From: an uncultured Dorea sp.
GTDB taxonomy: Bacteria > Bacillota > Clostridia > Lachnospirales > Lachnospiraceae
Assembly: GCA_948602995.1 (NCBI GenBank)
Contig: CAPEBR010000008.1
Coordinates: forward strand, 78,629 to 142,628
Direction of reading: 5' to 3'
Length of the DNA stretch: 64,000 nt
The translations under genes and the position numbers were made by a program. The notes beneath the pieces were generated by a model that had not been told where the DNA came from, made no database searches, and saw nothing but the letters and a program-made list of their open reading frames with translations. Positions 8,401 to 16,310 of the stretch are shown in pieces (position 1 is the first letter of the stretch; every line of letters begins with the position of its first letter).

Positions 8401-10745
8401 GTAAAGTGAATGGGAATGATCGGATAGGTGGGCTGCTTGGCCAAAATGGCTATGATTGCATCGAAAACTGTTATGCGACCAACAATGTATTTGGCAGTGG
8501 TGCAACTGGAGGTCTAGTCGGAGTTAACTTGGGCGATGTCAAAAATTCCTTTTCTACTGGCAATGTGTTTGGAAGTGGCTATACAGGTGGAATAGTTGGA
8601 ACAAATAACGGCGGTGATATTGAAAATTGCTATACAACTGGCAATGTATCTGGAAACAAATATACAGGCGGAATAGTTGGTGTTGATCAAGGAAACCATT
8701 TAGGGAATATGGGCATAATCACAAATTGTTATTACAATGGGCGAAATACGGATAACAACTATGGCATATCAAAAACTATCGATGAATTAAAAACTCAGAG
8801 TACTTATCAGGATTGGAATTTTGAAAGTATTTGGGATATAAATTCTGCCGTAAACAATGGTTTCCCCTATATTCGAGGAATTGGTGCCGTCGATTGGACG
8901 GTCTCTGATATTATTTTGCCAGACTCTAACATTGATTTACCTGGCAAAGGCATAGAAAGTGATCCCTATTTGATAGCGACAGCTAATGATTTAAAAAAAG
9001 TGTCAGATGCATCACAAATTATTGTATTAAAAGGCTACTATAAGCTCACGGCAGATATTACACTTTCAGGAGAGTGGACACCGATTGGTTCGAAATGGGG
9101 TAAAGCATTTGCGGGGACATTTGATGGTGGTAACCATACAATAAGTGGCATATATATAGACTCACCCGACGCTGATTATGTTGGTTTTTTTGGATGGAGT
9201 ACCGCAACTATAAAAAACCTTAAAGTGTCTTGTGATGTGACTGGAAATAGTAATGTTGGTGGATTGGTTGGTCGTAATTTGTATAGCAGAATCACTAACT
9301 GCTATGTAACAGGTAGTGTGAATGGAAATGACGAATATACTGGAGGTCTAGTTGGTAATGCTATTGACTGTGTAATTAAGGATTGCCATACTACTGGTGA
9401 TGTTACTGGTAATGGGAAGTACACTGGAGGACTGCTTGGCGAAAACAAGAGTGGAATAGTAGAAAGTTGCTCTTCAGCTAATACAGTGGTTGGAAGAGAC
9501 TATGATACAGGTGGGTTGATTGGTAACAACTGTGAATCTAGTGTGATCACAAACTGTTATTCTACAGGTAATGTGACTGGAGAAAGTTATACAGGTGGGC
9601 TTGTCGGAAGTAACTCTAGCTATGGTGTTACAGTCGATAGTATGGTCATAAATTGCTATTCTACTAGTAATGTAACTGGAGGTTACACATCTATAGGAGG
9701 GTTAGTAGGATATAACACAGGTATGATCGAAACTAGTTGTGCGTATGGTAAGATTTTTGGAAATACAAATATAGGAGGACTAGTTGGCGAAAACCAACAC
9801 CATACAATCACTAATTGTTATGCTATTGGTAGTGTAAATGGGAAGCAAGTAACCGGTAGGCTAGTTGGTAAAAACATCAAGGGGACGATTGCTAATTGCT
9901 ATGCTATTGGTAGTGTAAATGGGAAGCAAAAAACTGGTGGACTAGTTGGCCATGACGATGATGAAGGTAGTACAATCACAAATTGCTATAGCATAAGTTC
10001 TAACTATGGCTATGGTATTTCCAAAACCCTTGCCGAACTTAAAAGTCAAGAGACCTATGAAAGTTGGAATTTTGCGGATATTTGGTCAATTGATTCTACT
10101 ACAAACAATGGCTTTCCTTATCTAAAATCAATCGGTGCAGTTGTGTGGAACACTGATACGGAGACTCCTTCGAAAACTCCGTCAGGAGGCAGTACGGAGC
10201 CCCCATCGGGTGGGAATTCTGATAATATGCTAATCGCAAAGAAAATAATGCTATCCAAGACAAGGTATGTTTATGATGGCAAAGTCAGAAAGCCAACAGT
10301 TACTGTAATGGATGATAAAGGTAATAAAATTTCTAGTGCTTACTATACAGTTTCCTATAGTAAAAATAAGAAAGTTGGGAAAGCCACTGTTACAGTCAAA
10401 CTTAAAAATGGTTATTCTGGTATTTTAAAGAAAAACTTTACGATTAATCCAAAGGGAACGAAATTAATGTCTCTTACAGGAAAATCCAAAAGCATTTCAA
10501 TTAAGTGGACAAGGCAGAAAACGCAAACCAGTGGCTACCAGATTCAGTATTCCACAAGCAATAAGTTTTCTAAGAAAGCTACTGCGACAAAAAACGTCAA
10601 AAAAATTACAACTTCAAAACTTATTGTAAAAAAATTAAAAGCCAAGAAGATTTATTATGTGCGGATAAGGACATATAAAACTGTAAATGGAAAGAAATAC
10701 TATTCTGTTTGGTCAAAGATTAAAAAAGTGAAGACGAAGAAATAA
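5433..10745 (+). CDS. Giant secreted GLUG-repeat surface protein
   Basis: 1770-residue secreted protein. The GTG start has an aggagag site nine bases ahead and encodes a clear signal peptide (MKKRRTIRLIAVLLSFM, cut near HAAEA at about residue 32). Order of parts: unknown N-terminal region with helical, lysine-rich stretches (about 35-450); an InlB/Listeria-Bacteroides-type repeat at about 582-652 (ending FAGWYVDGT and VTIHAAF); two GLUG blocks (about 775-1150 and 1170-1570), each opened by a GYYxLxxDIxL..W.PI lead-in and built of GGLVG...NCYATGxVxG units; a bacterial Ig-like domain (about 1600-1675); a lysine-rich fibronectin type III domain to the end. There is no LPxTG-type motif, so it is released or held non-covalently. 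GLUG proteins are often adhesins or surface proteases. It is visibly AT-richer than the surrounding allantoin genes and lies between duplicated permease ends, which suggests acquisition by recombination. Confidence 0.85.
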   Translation: MKKRRTIRLIAVLLSFMTAISMIPSLDSVHAAEASKRIYVDGHIDSFDLEKFTITIDGTIYDVADDFPFNEAISSWVEGKYIVAVIENNVITKVYNSDEPNKMPMDSELKGKIKEVCYNIPVYKQTNTGAIVSASQDLENAINDYLEKMGIELTDEADKGESEKYSAEKLRAFDEVTKDKIITMVAGAPEKVINAVYEVYAMYLDTLVNLGVDLGKIDFSKSEIEIGTRLVNKLQNSLSDDIFTGKSGQYTVTFNVTGIWGAHTGVITASNGKYSYTGIINTTTTKTAKIMEEYVNQLATLSNSAFKKAVTSLVSYFCTATGLADFTTKELNKFFKDKIETFQANGHSNVPKNYLKLNELCQSIKTLKNNKTSADLCKSFKELENLYKKIKDIEKLSDSEIRDKVVTSAMSKVNKLKDKLIDEIYYYLYDPTNSNSIANSEDSVFKKLKKFLFECPVEIQVTDKNGNVIGNTAEGETSFNGEISAEINGDVKILFIPDDLIVNLKLTATDDGLMDYCIEQIDENGYTVGRLNYYSIPLVDGKSYTQSVDSAFDITNRENAAVIAQDGTSIIPNEYISVDDAATVKVNVTADEGGMVYSETLYTRGSSVEIMANPVDDFHIFAGWYVDGTLVELKNTYRFCAKTDVTIHAAFKEIKTVDDTHIVTLGDAYKDFASVVIYKNGWDYDILLRLGGANGSADDYKTLTLQNYSSFGDLDSTSVIEADYDNCVSFWVRNIPLEIYSELGSSTTCIVDKSGALIATIDAVPEVVNSIQSVEEILAISKNLNGYYRLVKDIDLSDIENWMPIEGVFTGVLDGNGHSIYNMRTNTKSGGAGLFSKVSGKIRNLNVSGNITTETGSNIGFIARENSGTIARCTVFGTIEGGSDETGGLVGKNSGSIYHCVSDVKIHSSGSNVGGLVGETGGTIHHCSATGNVTGNLNVGGLVGYSHGVFRICFATGDVTGQDNIGGLIGYHFNGPSNSYSYLKNCYATGKVNGNDRIGGLLGQNGYDCIENCYATNNVFGSGATGGLVGVNLGDVKNSFSTGNVFGSGYTGGIVGTNNGGDIENCYTTGNVSGNKYTGGIVGVDQGNHLGNMGIITNCYYNGRNTDNNYGISKTIDELKTQSTYQDWNFESIWDINSAVNNGFPYIRGIGAVDWTVSDIILPDSNIDLPGKGIESDPYLIATANDLKKVSDASQIIVLKGYYKLTADITLSGEWTPIGSKWGKAFAGTFDGGNHTISGIYIDSPDADYVGFFGWSTATIKNLKVSCDVTGNSNVGGLVGRNLYSRITNCYVTGSVNGNDEYTGGLVGNAIDCVIKDCHTTGDVTGNGKYTGGLLGENKSGIVESCSSANTVVGRDYDTGGLIGNNCESSVITNCYSTGNVTGESYTGGLVGSNSSYGVTVDSMVINCYSTSNVTGGYTSIGGLVGYNTGMIETSCAYGKIFGNTNIGGLVGENQHHTITNCYAIGSVNGKQVTGRLVGKNIKGTIANCYAIGSVNGKQKTGGLVGHDDDEGSTITNCYSISSNYGYGISKTLAELKSQETYESWNFADIWSIDSTTNNGFPYLKSIGAVVWNTDTETPSKTPSGGSTEPPSGGNSDNMLIAKKIMLSKTRYVYDGKVRKPTVTVMDDKGNKISSAYYTVSYSKNKKVGKATVTVKLKNGYSGILKKNFTINPKGTKLMSLTGKSKSISIKWTRQKTQTSGYQIQYSTSNKFSKKATATKNVKKITTSKLIVKKLKAKKIYYVRIRTYKTVNGKKYYSVWSKIKKVKTKK

Positions 10746-10902
10746 CAATTTGCCAAAAATAAAAAAAGGGTTGTTGAAGATATAGCGCTCCGTGAACTGC
10801 GACGTAAAAAGGGAACAAGTATGTTGAAAAACTGTTTGTGCCAGCATTAGAGGATGACTGTGAAAAAGAATTTGCTTTTATCCAAATGGGCAGATGGAAG
10901 GC
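10746..10902 (+). other. Short relic sequence before the permease fragment
   Basis: Between the surface protein and the permease duplicate a short stretch reads openly in one frame without a start codon (NKYVEKLFVPALEDDCEKEF, up to a stop at about 10919). It resembles the inside of a protein, but I cannot name the family. It is probably the remains of a gene cut at the duplication junction. Confidence 0.3.
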
Positions 10903-11403
10903 GTTCTCACAATCGTAACCCTGCTCTTCATCGCATTTGCACAGATTACAACAAACGTACTGAACAATATCGTTCCACCTGCATACGTGCTGATGGAGTC
11001 CTTCAAGATGAAATGGACGCACGCGACCATTCTTGTAGGCGTGCTCTCCGCATGCGTGATGCCGTGGAAGTTGGTTACAGACGAATCCGCAGCAGGGCTG
11101 AACCTCTTCACACAGTCCTACTCCGCATTCCTTGGACCGATCTTCGCGGTAATGGCAGTGGATTACTTCATCCTCCGCAAGAAGAAACTGGACATCAACG
11201 ATATGTACGATAAGCAGGGATGCTTCAAGGGAATCGACTGGGCGGCAGTAATCGCCATCATCTTCGGTTCCTTATGCTCGCTGGTCGTTATGCAGCTTTC
11301 CTGGTATGTAAGCCTGATTCCGACAGGAGTCGCTTACTATCTGCTGATGAAGGTAATGCCGGTGTCAAAGCCATTCTGTAAAGGAACAATTTTTGATAAA
11401 TAG
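10894..11403 (+). pseudogene. 3' fragment of the NCS1 permease (duplicate)
   Basis: From 10903 to 11403 the sequence matches 4309-4809 of the complete permease without gaps and with only scattered mismatches, so it encodes the last 167 residues (VLTIVTLLFIAFAQ... to IFDK). The matched copies continue a few bases past the stop into a shared ttcaattggggacgggg sequence. The nominal ATG at 10894 comes from unrelated upstream DNA and has no good ribosome binding site. Lacking two thirds of the carrier, including the substrate-site helices, it should be non-functional. Confidence 0.9.
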
Positions 11404-11408
11404 TTCAA

Positions 11409-11446
11409 TTGGGGACGGGGTATTTTTAAAAATACCCCGTCCCCAA
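11409..11446. repeat. GGGGACGGGG 38-bp perfect palindrome
   Basis: ttggggacggggtattttt is followed by its exact reverse complement. It sits five bases after the permease-fragment stop, at the same relative place as the degenerate copy after the complete permease (4815). The duplication therefore included the repeat. Confidence 0.85.
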
Positions 11447-11538
11447 CTTTGCTGTTGTGCATCTCTTTCGCTTCGTGTATACTTATAAGAAAAGATCCGC
11501 GGCTTCGTATGGCTGCTGTAAAAGAAAGGAGGCTTTAC

Positions 11539-12806
11539 ATGGGAGTCTATCTGAATCCGGGAAACGAAAAATTTTTCCAGTGTACCAATTCGGAAATCTA
11601 TGTTGATAAAACGGGACTGATCCGTTATTGCAACCGTGTCACGAATTCACTGCAGAAATATATCAGCATGAGCAGGCCCAGAAGGTTTGGAAAATCTGTA
11701 GCTGCGGATATGCTTGCGGCATATTATAGCCGCGGGTGTGATTCCAGGGAATTGTTTGAGGGATATGAAATCTCAAAGGATGAAAGCTTTGGGAAATATT
11801 TGAACCAGTATAATGTGCTGTTTTTGAATATGCAGGAGTTTTTAAGCCGGACAGATTCTATGGAAAGAATGCTGGAACTATTGAAGAATAGAGTCATTCG
11901 TGAGCTTGCATCTGAATATCCGCAAGTCGATTTTTTTGATAAACAGGATTTGATTGGATGTATGCAGGATCTATATAGTGAAGTCCGGATACCATATATT
12001 CTCATAATTGATGAATGGGACTGCATTTTCAGGGAGTATAAATCAGAAACCGGGGCGCAGAAGATGTACCTTGATTTCTTGCGGGATTTGCTGAAGGACA
12101 AAAGTTATATCGCTTTGTGCTATATGACCGGAATCCTTCCCATCAAAAAATATGGGACGCACAGTGCGCTTAATATGTTCGATGAATTCTCCATGACCTT
12201 CCAGGGAGAACTGGCAGAATATGTCGGGTTTGCAGAGAAAGAGGTCAGGGAATTATGCGAACGCTACCATATGGATTTTGAAGAGACAAAGCGATGGTAT
12301 GACGGATATTTCCTCGAAGATGCTGGCTCGATTTATAATCCCCGTTCAGTAGTCAGCGCCATGCGTTTTGGCAAATTCCAGTATTACTGGAATCAGACGG
12401 AGACCTTCGAAGCGCTTCGCGCTTATATTGACTTGAACTTTGAAGGACTGAAAGATGCCATTATTGACATGATAAACGGTAAAAACGGCGTGCCGGTTAA
12501 TGTCCACAGTTTTACAAATGATATGGTTACCTTTTACTCCAAAGATGATGTGCTGACGCTTCTGGTGCACCTGGGTTATCTGGGATACCGCAGTGACAAA
12601 GAAGAAGTATTTATCCCAAATCATGAGATTCTGAACGAATATGTGAATTCGATCACCAATTCGGACTGGGGAGAAGTAACAGAAGCACTTAAGAACTCCC
12701 GAAAGCTTTAGAAGAGTATACCGGCAACTTACTTCTCGTTGGAATTAATTATGATGAAAAAACGAAAGAGCATAGCTGCAGGATTGAGGAGTTGGGGACG
12801 GGGTAA
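11539..12806 (+). pseudogene. AAA-ATPase-like / PD-(D/E)XK nuclease family protein, nuclease domain deleted
   Basis: The start at 11539 has an aaaggagg site; an earlier in-frame ATG at 11449 lies in the repeat tail and lacks one. The frame runs 390 codons to 12711 and carries the family's ATPase-like part: YVDKTGLI, RPRRFGKS (about residues 50-57, P-loop-like) and ILIIDEWD (about 154-161). It stops just where the C-terminal nuclease domain should begin. In another frame, 12702-12806 reads KALEEYTGNLLLVGINYDE, which is the typical last stretch of that nuclease domain. So most of the nuclease, with its catalytic residues, was removed by an internal deletion that also shifted frame. The residual frame ends in the adjoining palindrome (LGTG-stop). 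The intact paralogue is next door at 12857. Confidence 0.8.
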
Positions 12807-12829
12807 AATTAATTTTACCCCGTCCCCAA
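12792..12829. repeat. GGGGACGGGG palindrome, AAAATTAATTTT-centre variant
   Basis: Same outer arms as the other copies (ttggggacggggta), but the centre is aaattaattt. Perfectly self-complementary over 38 bases. Lies between the broken and the intact ATPase/nuclease genes. Confidence 0.85.
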
Positions 12830-12856
12830 CTCCAGTTGAAAGGGTGGTGAATAGAA

Positions 12857-14548
12857 GTGAAAACCGTTAGTATCGGAAATGATGGCTTTGATTCAATACG
12901 CGAGAGAAAATGTTTTTATGTGGATAAGACAGAGTTTATCAAAGAATGGTGGGAGTCGGAGGACAAAGTGACTCTGATTACACGTCCGCGCCGTTTTGGG
13001 AAAACCCTTAATATGAATATGTTGGAATGTTTCTTTTCCATGAAGTATAAAGGCCGGGGGGATCTGTTCGACGGACTGGCTATCTGGGAATACGAAAGAT
13101 ACCGGCAGCTGCAGGGAATCTATCCTGTCCTTTTTCTTACGTTTGCAGACATCAAATCCAATACCTGCGAGGCCGCAATTACCCGCATCAAGCAGAATCT
13201 GACCGAATTGTATAATCAGAATGAGTTTGTGTTGGAGGGGAATTTGCTTAACGAGAAGGAAAAGGAGCAGTACGCCGCAGTGCGACCGGGTATGAAGAAT
13301 GAAGAGGCAGAAATCGCCGTTCGGGCTTTAATGGGATACTTAAACCGGTATTACGGGAAAAAGGTCATCGTTTTATTAGACGAATACGACACGCCGCTGC
13401 AGGAGGCTTATGTGGGCGGCTACTGGGAGGAGATGGCTACATTTATCAGAAGCCTCTTTAATGCAACATTCAAGACAAATCCATATCTGGAACGGGCGGT
13501 TATGACGGGAATTACAAGAGTGAGCAAGGAATCCATTTTCTCGGATCTGAATAATATTGAGGTGGTTACGACAACGTCCGATGCATATGCTTCCTGCTTT
13601 GGATTTACGGAGGAAGAGGTCTTTGCTTCTCTTGAGGAAGCGGGGATGCCTGAACAGAAAGAGGAAGTGAAAGCATGGTATGATGGATTTACCTTTGGAG
13701 AATACAGGGATATCTATAATCCATGGTCCATCACGAATTTTCTGGATAAAAGGAAGTATGCGCCCTATTGGGCGGACAGCAGTTCCAATGCATTGGTAAA
13801 TGCCCTGATCCGCACCGGGAGCACGGCGGTCAAACAGCAGATGGAAGATTTGTTGGACGGCGGGAGCATACGGGCAGAACTGGACGAACAGATTGTTTTT
13901 AAACAGCTGGAAGGAAATGAAGACGCCATCTGGAGCCTGCTGCTTGCCAGTGGATATATGAAGGTGGAGTCATACCGCATCCATCCAAGAACAAAGAAGA
14001 TGGAACATGAGCTGAAAATTACCAATTTTGAGGTCATGCTCATGTTTGAAAATATGATTAAACTGTGGTTTCGGGACGGAAACGCAAGATACCATGACTT
14101 TGTAAAGTCACTCCTGGCCGGGGACCTGAAAGCCATGAATTATTATATGAATCAAGTTGCACTTGCAACCTTCAGTTCATTTGATACTGGAAAGAAGCCC
14201 TCCGGACATACAGAACCAGAACGCTTCTTTCACGGTTTTGTGCTTGGCCTGATTGTAGACAGGCGTGATGACTATATCGTAACATCCAACCGCGAAAGCG
14301 GCATGGGACGTTATGATGTGGTGATGGAGCCAGTACGGGCGGCAGATTCCGGATTGCCTGCGATCGTGATGGAGTTCAAGGTTCATGATTCCGATGAAGA
14401 AAAAACGCTTGAAGACACGGTCCAGGCGGCGCTTGCGCAGATCCGGGAGAAGGATTATGACAGGAATCTGAAGACCCGGGGGATTTCAGCAGACAGGATC
14501 CATCATTATGGATTCGCCTTTGAGGGCAAAAGAGTTTTGATTGGGTAA
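12857..14548 (+). CDS. AAA-ATPase-like protein with C-terminal PD-(D/E)XK nuclease domain
   Basis: Intact 563-residue member of the family that pairs an AAA-ATPase-like domain with a PDDEXK_9-type nuclease domain. Visible motifs: YVDKTEFIKEWW, RPRRFGKTLNMNML (about residues 40-53), VIVLLDEYDTPLQEAY (Walker B-like, about 170-185), YDGFTFG, YNPWSI, then the nuclease core GRYDVVMEP (about 484-492) and IVMEFKV (about 502-508), giving the D...ExK pair. The GTG/ATG-rich start region has a gggtggtg site and the ATG at 12857. These proteins are abundant in gut anaerobes, often as several paralogues; their biological role is not settled. A broken paralogue precedes it. Confidence 0.85.
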   Translation: MKTVSIGNDGFDSIRERKCFYVDKTEFIKEWWESEDKVTLITRPRRFGKTLNMNMLECFFSMKYKGRGDLFDGLAIWEYERYRQLQGIYPVLFLTFADIKSNTCEAAITRIKQNLTELYNQNEFVLEGNLLNEKEKEQYAAVRPGMKNEEAEIAVRALMGYLNRYYGKKVIVLLDEYDTPLQEAYVGGYWEEMATFIRSLFNATFKTNPYLERAVMTGITRVSKESIFSDLNNIEVVTTTSDAYASCFGFTEEEVFASLEEAGMPEQKEEVKAWYDGFTFGEYRDIYNPWSITNFLDKRKYAPYWADSSSNALVNALIRTGSTAVKQQMEDLLDGGSIRAELDEQIVFKQLEGNEDAIWSLLLASGYMKVESYRIHPRTKKMEHELKITNFEVMLMFENMIKLWFRDGNARYHDFVKSLLAGDLKAMNYYMNQVALATFSSFDTGKKPSGHTEPERFFHGFVLGLIVDRRDDYIVTSNRESGMGRYDVVMEPVRAADSGLPAIVMEFKVHDSDEEKTLEDTVQAALAQIREKDYDRNLKTRGISADRIHHYGFAFEGKRVLIG

Positions 14549-14585
14549 TGCAAAAATTGAATTTAATGGGAGAAAAGTCACGGGT

Positions 14586-14648
14586 CATTCAGTGGGGCAT
14601 GTTCCTTCGGAATGCGTAGCCTGGCGCATTCCTGGCCCGAGATATGAG
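14586..14648. repeat. Palindromic repeat with GGAATGCG/CGCATTCC core
   Basis: Core stem ggaatgcg (14609-14616) pairs with cgcattcc (14625-14632), preceded by catgttcctt. Related sequence, again ggaatgcg...gcattcc after atgttctt, lies inside the 15893-16038 element, and a looser copy lies at 32597-32655. Confidence 0.55.
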
Positions 14649-14770
14649 TTTACCGTGTGAATTTAGGCCATTTTTAAGGCCAAGGGGATTGCTTTTACGC
14701 TAAAAATGTGTTATTTTATAAATGAGGATAGTTTTAACTGTAATGTGTGCAAAGGAGGTGTAAATGTAGA

Positions 14771-14974
14771 ATGAATTGTCCTTATTGTGAGAAAAAGATG
14801 TTGGAGGGCTCAATAAAGTGTTATAAGTGTGCTCCAATGTGGAAGGGAGTTGATGGGAGAAAATTTACCTTTGGTAAAGCAAAATTTTTAATGAATACAA
14901 CGAAGGGGGTGTGGTATTGCGAGGGGTGTGATTGTTTGATTGTAAAAAGTATAGGAGACAAAATAGAGCATTAA
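14771..14974 (+). CDS. Small zinc-ribbon protein (DUF6487-like)
   Basis: 67 residues from the ATG at 14771, with aaaggaggtg about eleven bases ahead. Earlier in-frame codons lie within that ribosome binding site and are not used. It has two CxxC-type pairs, NCPYCEKKM with CYKC near the N-terminus and WYCEGCDCLIV near the C-terminus, so one zinc ion is probably bound. It resembles small DUF6487 'CPYCGKEM' proteins; function unknown. It precedes the frameshifted secreted protein by 23 bases in the same direction, so they may be co-transcribed. Confidence 0.65.
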   Translation: MNCPYCEKKMLEGSIKCYKCAPMWKGVDGRKFTFGKAKFLMNTTKGVWYCEGCDCLIVKSIGDKIEH

Positions 14975-14997
14975 TTAGAGAAAAAGGAGAAATTAAA

Positions 14998-15845
14998 ATG
15001 AAAAACGGAAACTTTGCTTGCCTTAAGGCAAGCAGAAAAGCTATAGCTTTTCTGTTTGCCTTAAGGCAAGCAGAAAAGCTATAGCTTTTCTGTTGATAGT
15101 TATGTTACTAATGGTTGGTTCAAAGGTTGAAAGAGTAGAAGCAGCAACAACCACGAATAAAGAATCCTTAATTACTAAGGTTTCAAACCCATCTAATGGA
15201 AAAATTACTTTTGTAATTAATGTGCCGGCTAAAACTACAGTTAGCTATAAAGTGGAGCTGATTCCAAATGCAAGAACAAAATCTATTGATACGAAAAGTG
15301 GATCTTATAAAAATACAGGTAAATCACAAGTGTCAAAAAAGATAACTGTTACGACGAGATATTATTCTAATAAATATAAGATTACTGCTTCGTATTCTAC
15401 AGGTCCAGCACGAAACCGTAAAATTTATAAAGATACAGATAGTGCGGTAAGCGCATTAAAAACTACTATTTACACAAATAAATTTGTTTGGAATAGTGCT
15501 AATATAAAAAAATGGAAAGCAGAGTCGAGAGTACAGGTGCTACTTGGTTTTGCTATTACGGGAGCTGCGGATCTTGCAGTTACGAAAGGTTACTTATCTG
15601 CAGGGTATGGAACTGTTGTCAGTCTTACATTTTTGTGTGGAGATTATTCGAGTGCGGGAAGTGTTAGTGACACGAAAACTATACAAATGACCCCTATAAA
15701 AGGATGGGGGTTTAAAGTTAAAGCGGTGCCGTATGATGGAGGATACACTAAATATTTATTGGTTTATGATGCGAAGGGGAGATTGCATGAGACGATAAAA
15801 TTCGGAAAAATGTCAATATCTACTATTTCGACTATAATAAAATAG
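14998..15845 (+). pseudogene. Secreted protein interrupted in its signal peptide by a 38-bp tandem duplication (possibly reversible)
   Basis: An ATG at 14998 with aaaaaggag upstream starts MKNGNFACLKASRKAIAF, then runs into TAG at 15082-15084. The cause is a perfect 38-bp direct duplication (15018-15055, 15056-15093). With one copy removed on paper, the frame joins to LLIVMLLMVGSKVERVEAAT, making a normal signal peptide (about 34 residues) in front of a roughly 245-residue exported protein. The present long frame from a TTG at 15093 would lack the basic start of the signal. The mature part has a lysine/threonine-rich beta-like N-terminal half, then a more hydrophobic stretch (about 150-185 of the long frame). 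I do not recognise the family. Confidence 0.75.
15018..15093 (+). repeat. Two perfect 38-bp tandem copies, each made of two perfect palindromes
   Basis: Each unit contains cttgccttaaggcaag (16-bp perfect palindrome; the second copy lacks only the first base pair's context) and agaaaagctatagctttt, part of a 22-bp perfect palindrome. Thirty-eight is not a multiple of three, so one copy keeps the downstream gene in frame and two copies do not. Direct repeats containing hairpins are prone to slippage during replication. Confidence 0.9.
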
Positions 15846-15892
15846 ATAATCGGTAATCACTAATAAGTCTTGAATTCGGGAAAGATGAAGAC

Positions 15893-16038
15893 GTTACTAT
15901 TCACGACCCGGGAGGTCGCTCATAGCAACGATTCGGGATGATACTAAAAGTTTTGCTACGCAAAAGTTGCCACTTATTCTTGAATCATGTTCTTGCGGAA
16001 TGCGCAGTTCGGTGCATTCCTGACCTATGAATAGTAAC
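15893..16038. repeat. 146-bp element with GTTACTATTCA inverted ends
   Basis: Opens gttactattca (15893) and closes tgaatagtaac (16038). Inside are a gacccgggaggtc stem followed by gctcatagcaac and the ggaatgcg/gcattcc stem. The left part is shared with the element that ends the BrkB-type gene (44316-44349). It looks like a full-length member of the family whose shorter forms are scattered through the window. Confidence 0.7.
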
Positions 16039-16076
16039 GATGAAGATAATTCGTATTTACGAAGGAAGGTGGTTGT

Positions 16077-16256
16077 ATGAGAAAAGATCAAATTGTAATA
16101 TGTATTATATCAATTCTTTTGACACTTGTTGGTATGGAATTAACATGGAATTTGAATGTTCCGCGTTTTTTTGTTACTGCAATCTTTTTGATGTCAATAG
16201 TAGGATATATTAGTGTTATGATTTTAGGTTGGGCGAGAATTAAGAAAAAGGAATGA
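16077..16256 (+). CDS. Small two-helix membrane protein, 59 residues
   Basis: ATG at 16077 follows gaaggaaggtgg. Translation: MRKDQIVICIISILLTLVGM, then a short WNLNVPR turn, a second hydrophobic helix FFVTAIFLMSIVGYISVMIL, and a basic tail ending IKKKE. The layout (basic start, two helices, basic end) is a believable small inner-membrane protein. No family recognised. It lies alone between repeat elements and shares the AT-rich composition of the accessory block. Confidence 0.5.
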   Translation: MRKDQIVICIISILLTLVGMELTWNLNVPRFFVTAIFLMSIVGYISVMILGWARIKKKE

Positions 16257-16272
16257 GTAATTAATTAGAAGA

Positions 16273-16310
16273 TTGGGGACGGGGTATTTTTAAAAATACC
16301 CCGTCCCCAA
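16273..16310. repeat. GGGGACGGGG 38-bp perfect palindrome at a gene 3' end
   Basis: Identical to the copy at 11409-11446. On the minus strand it reads TTG GGG ACG GGG TAT TTT TAA, so it supplies the residues LGTGYF and the stop codon of the hydrolase gene that ends at 16290. Confidence 0.85.

Noticed and set aside
8100..9980. Regular repeats that might suggest a CRISPR or satellite array
   Set aside because: They are in-frame GLUG protein repeats with variable spacing and third-base differences; no identical spaced repeats and no cas genes.
11449..11538. Upstream extension of the first ATPase/nuclease gene
   Set aside because: The start lies next to a palindrome tail without a ribosome binding site; the ATG at 11539 has aaaggagg and matches the paralogue's start.
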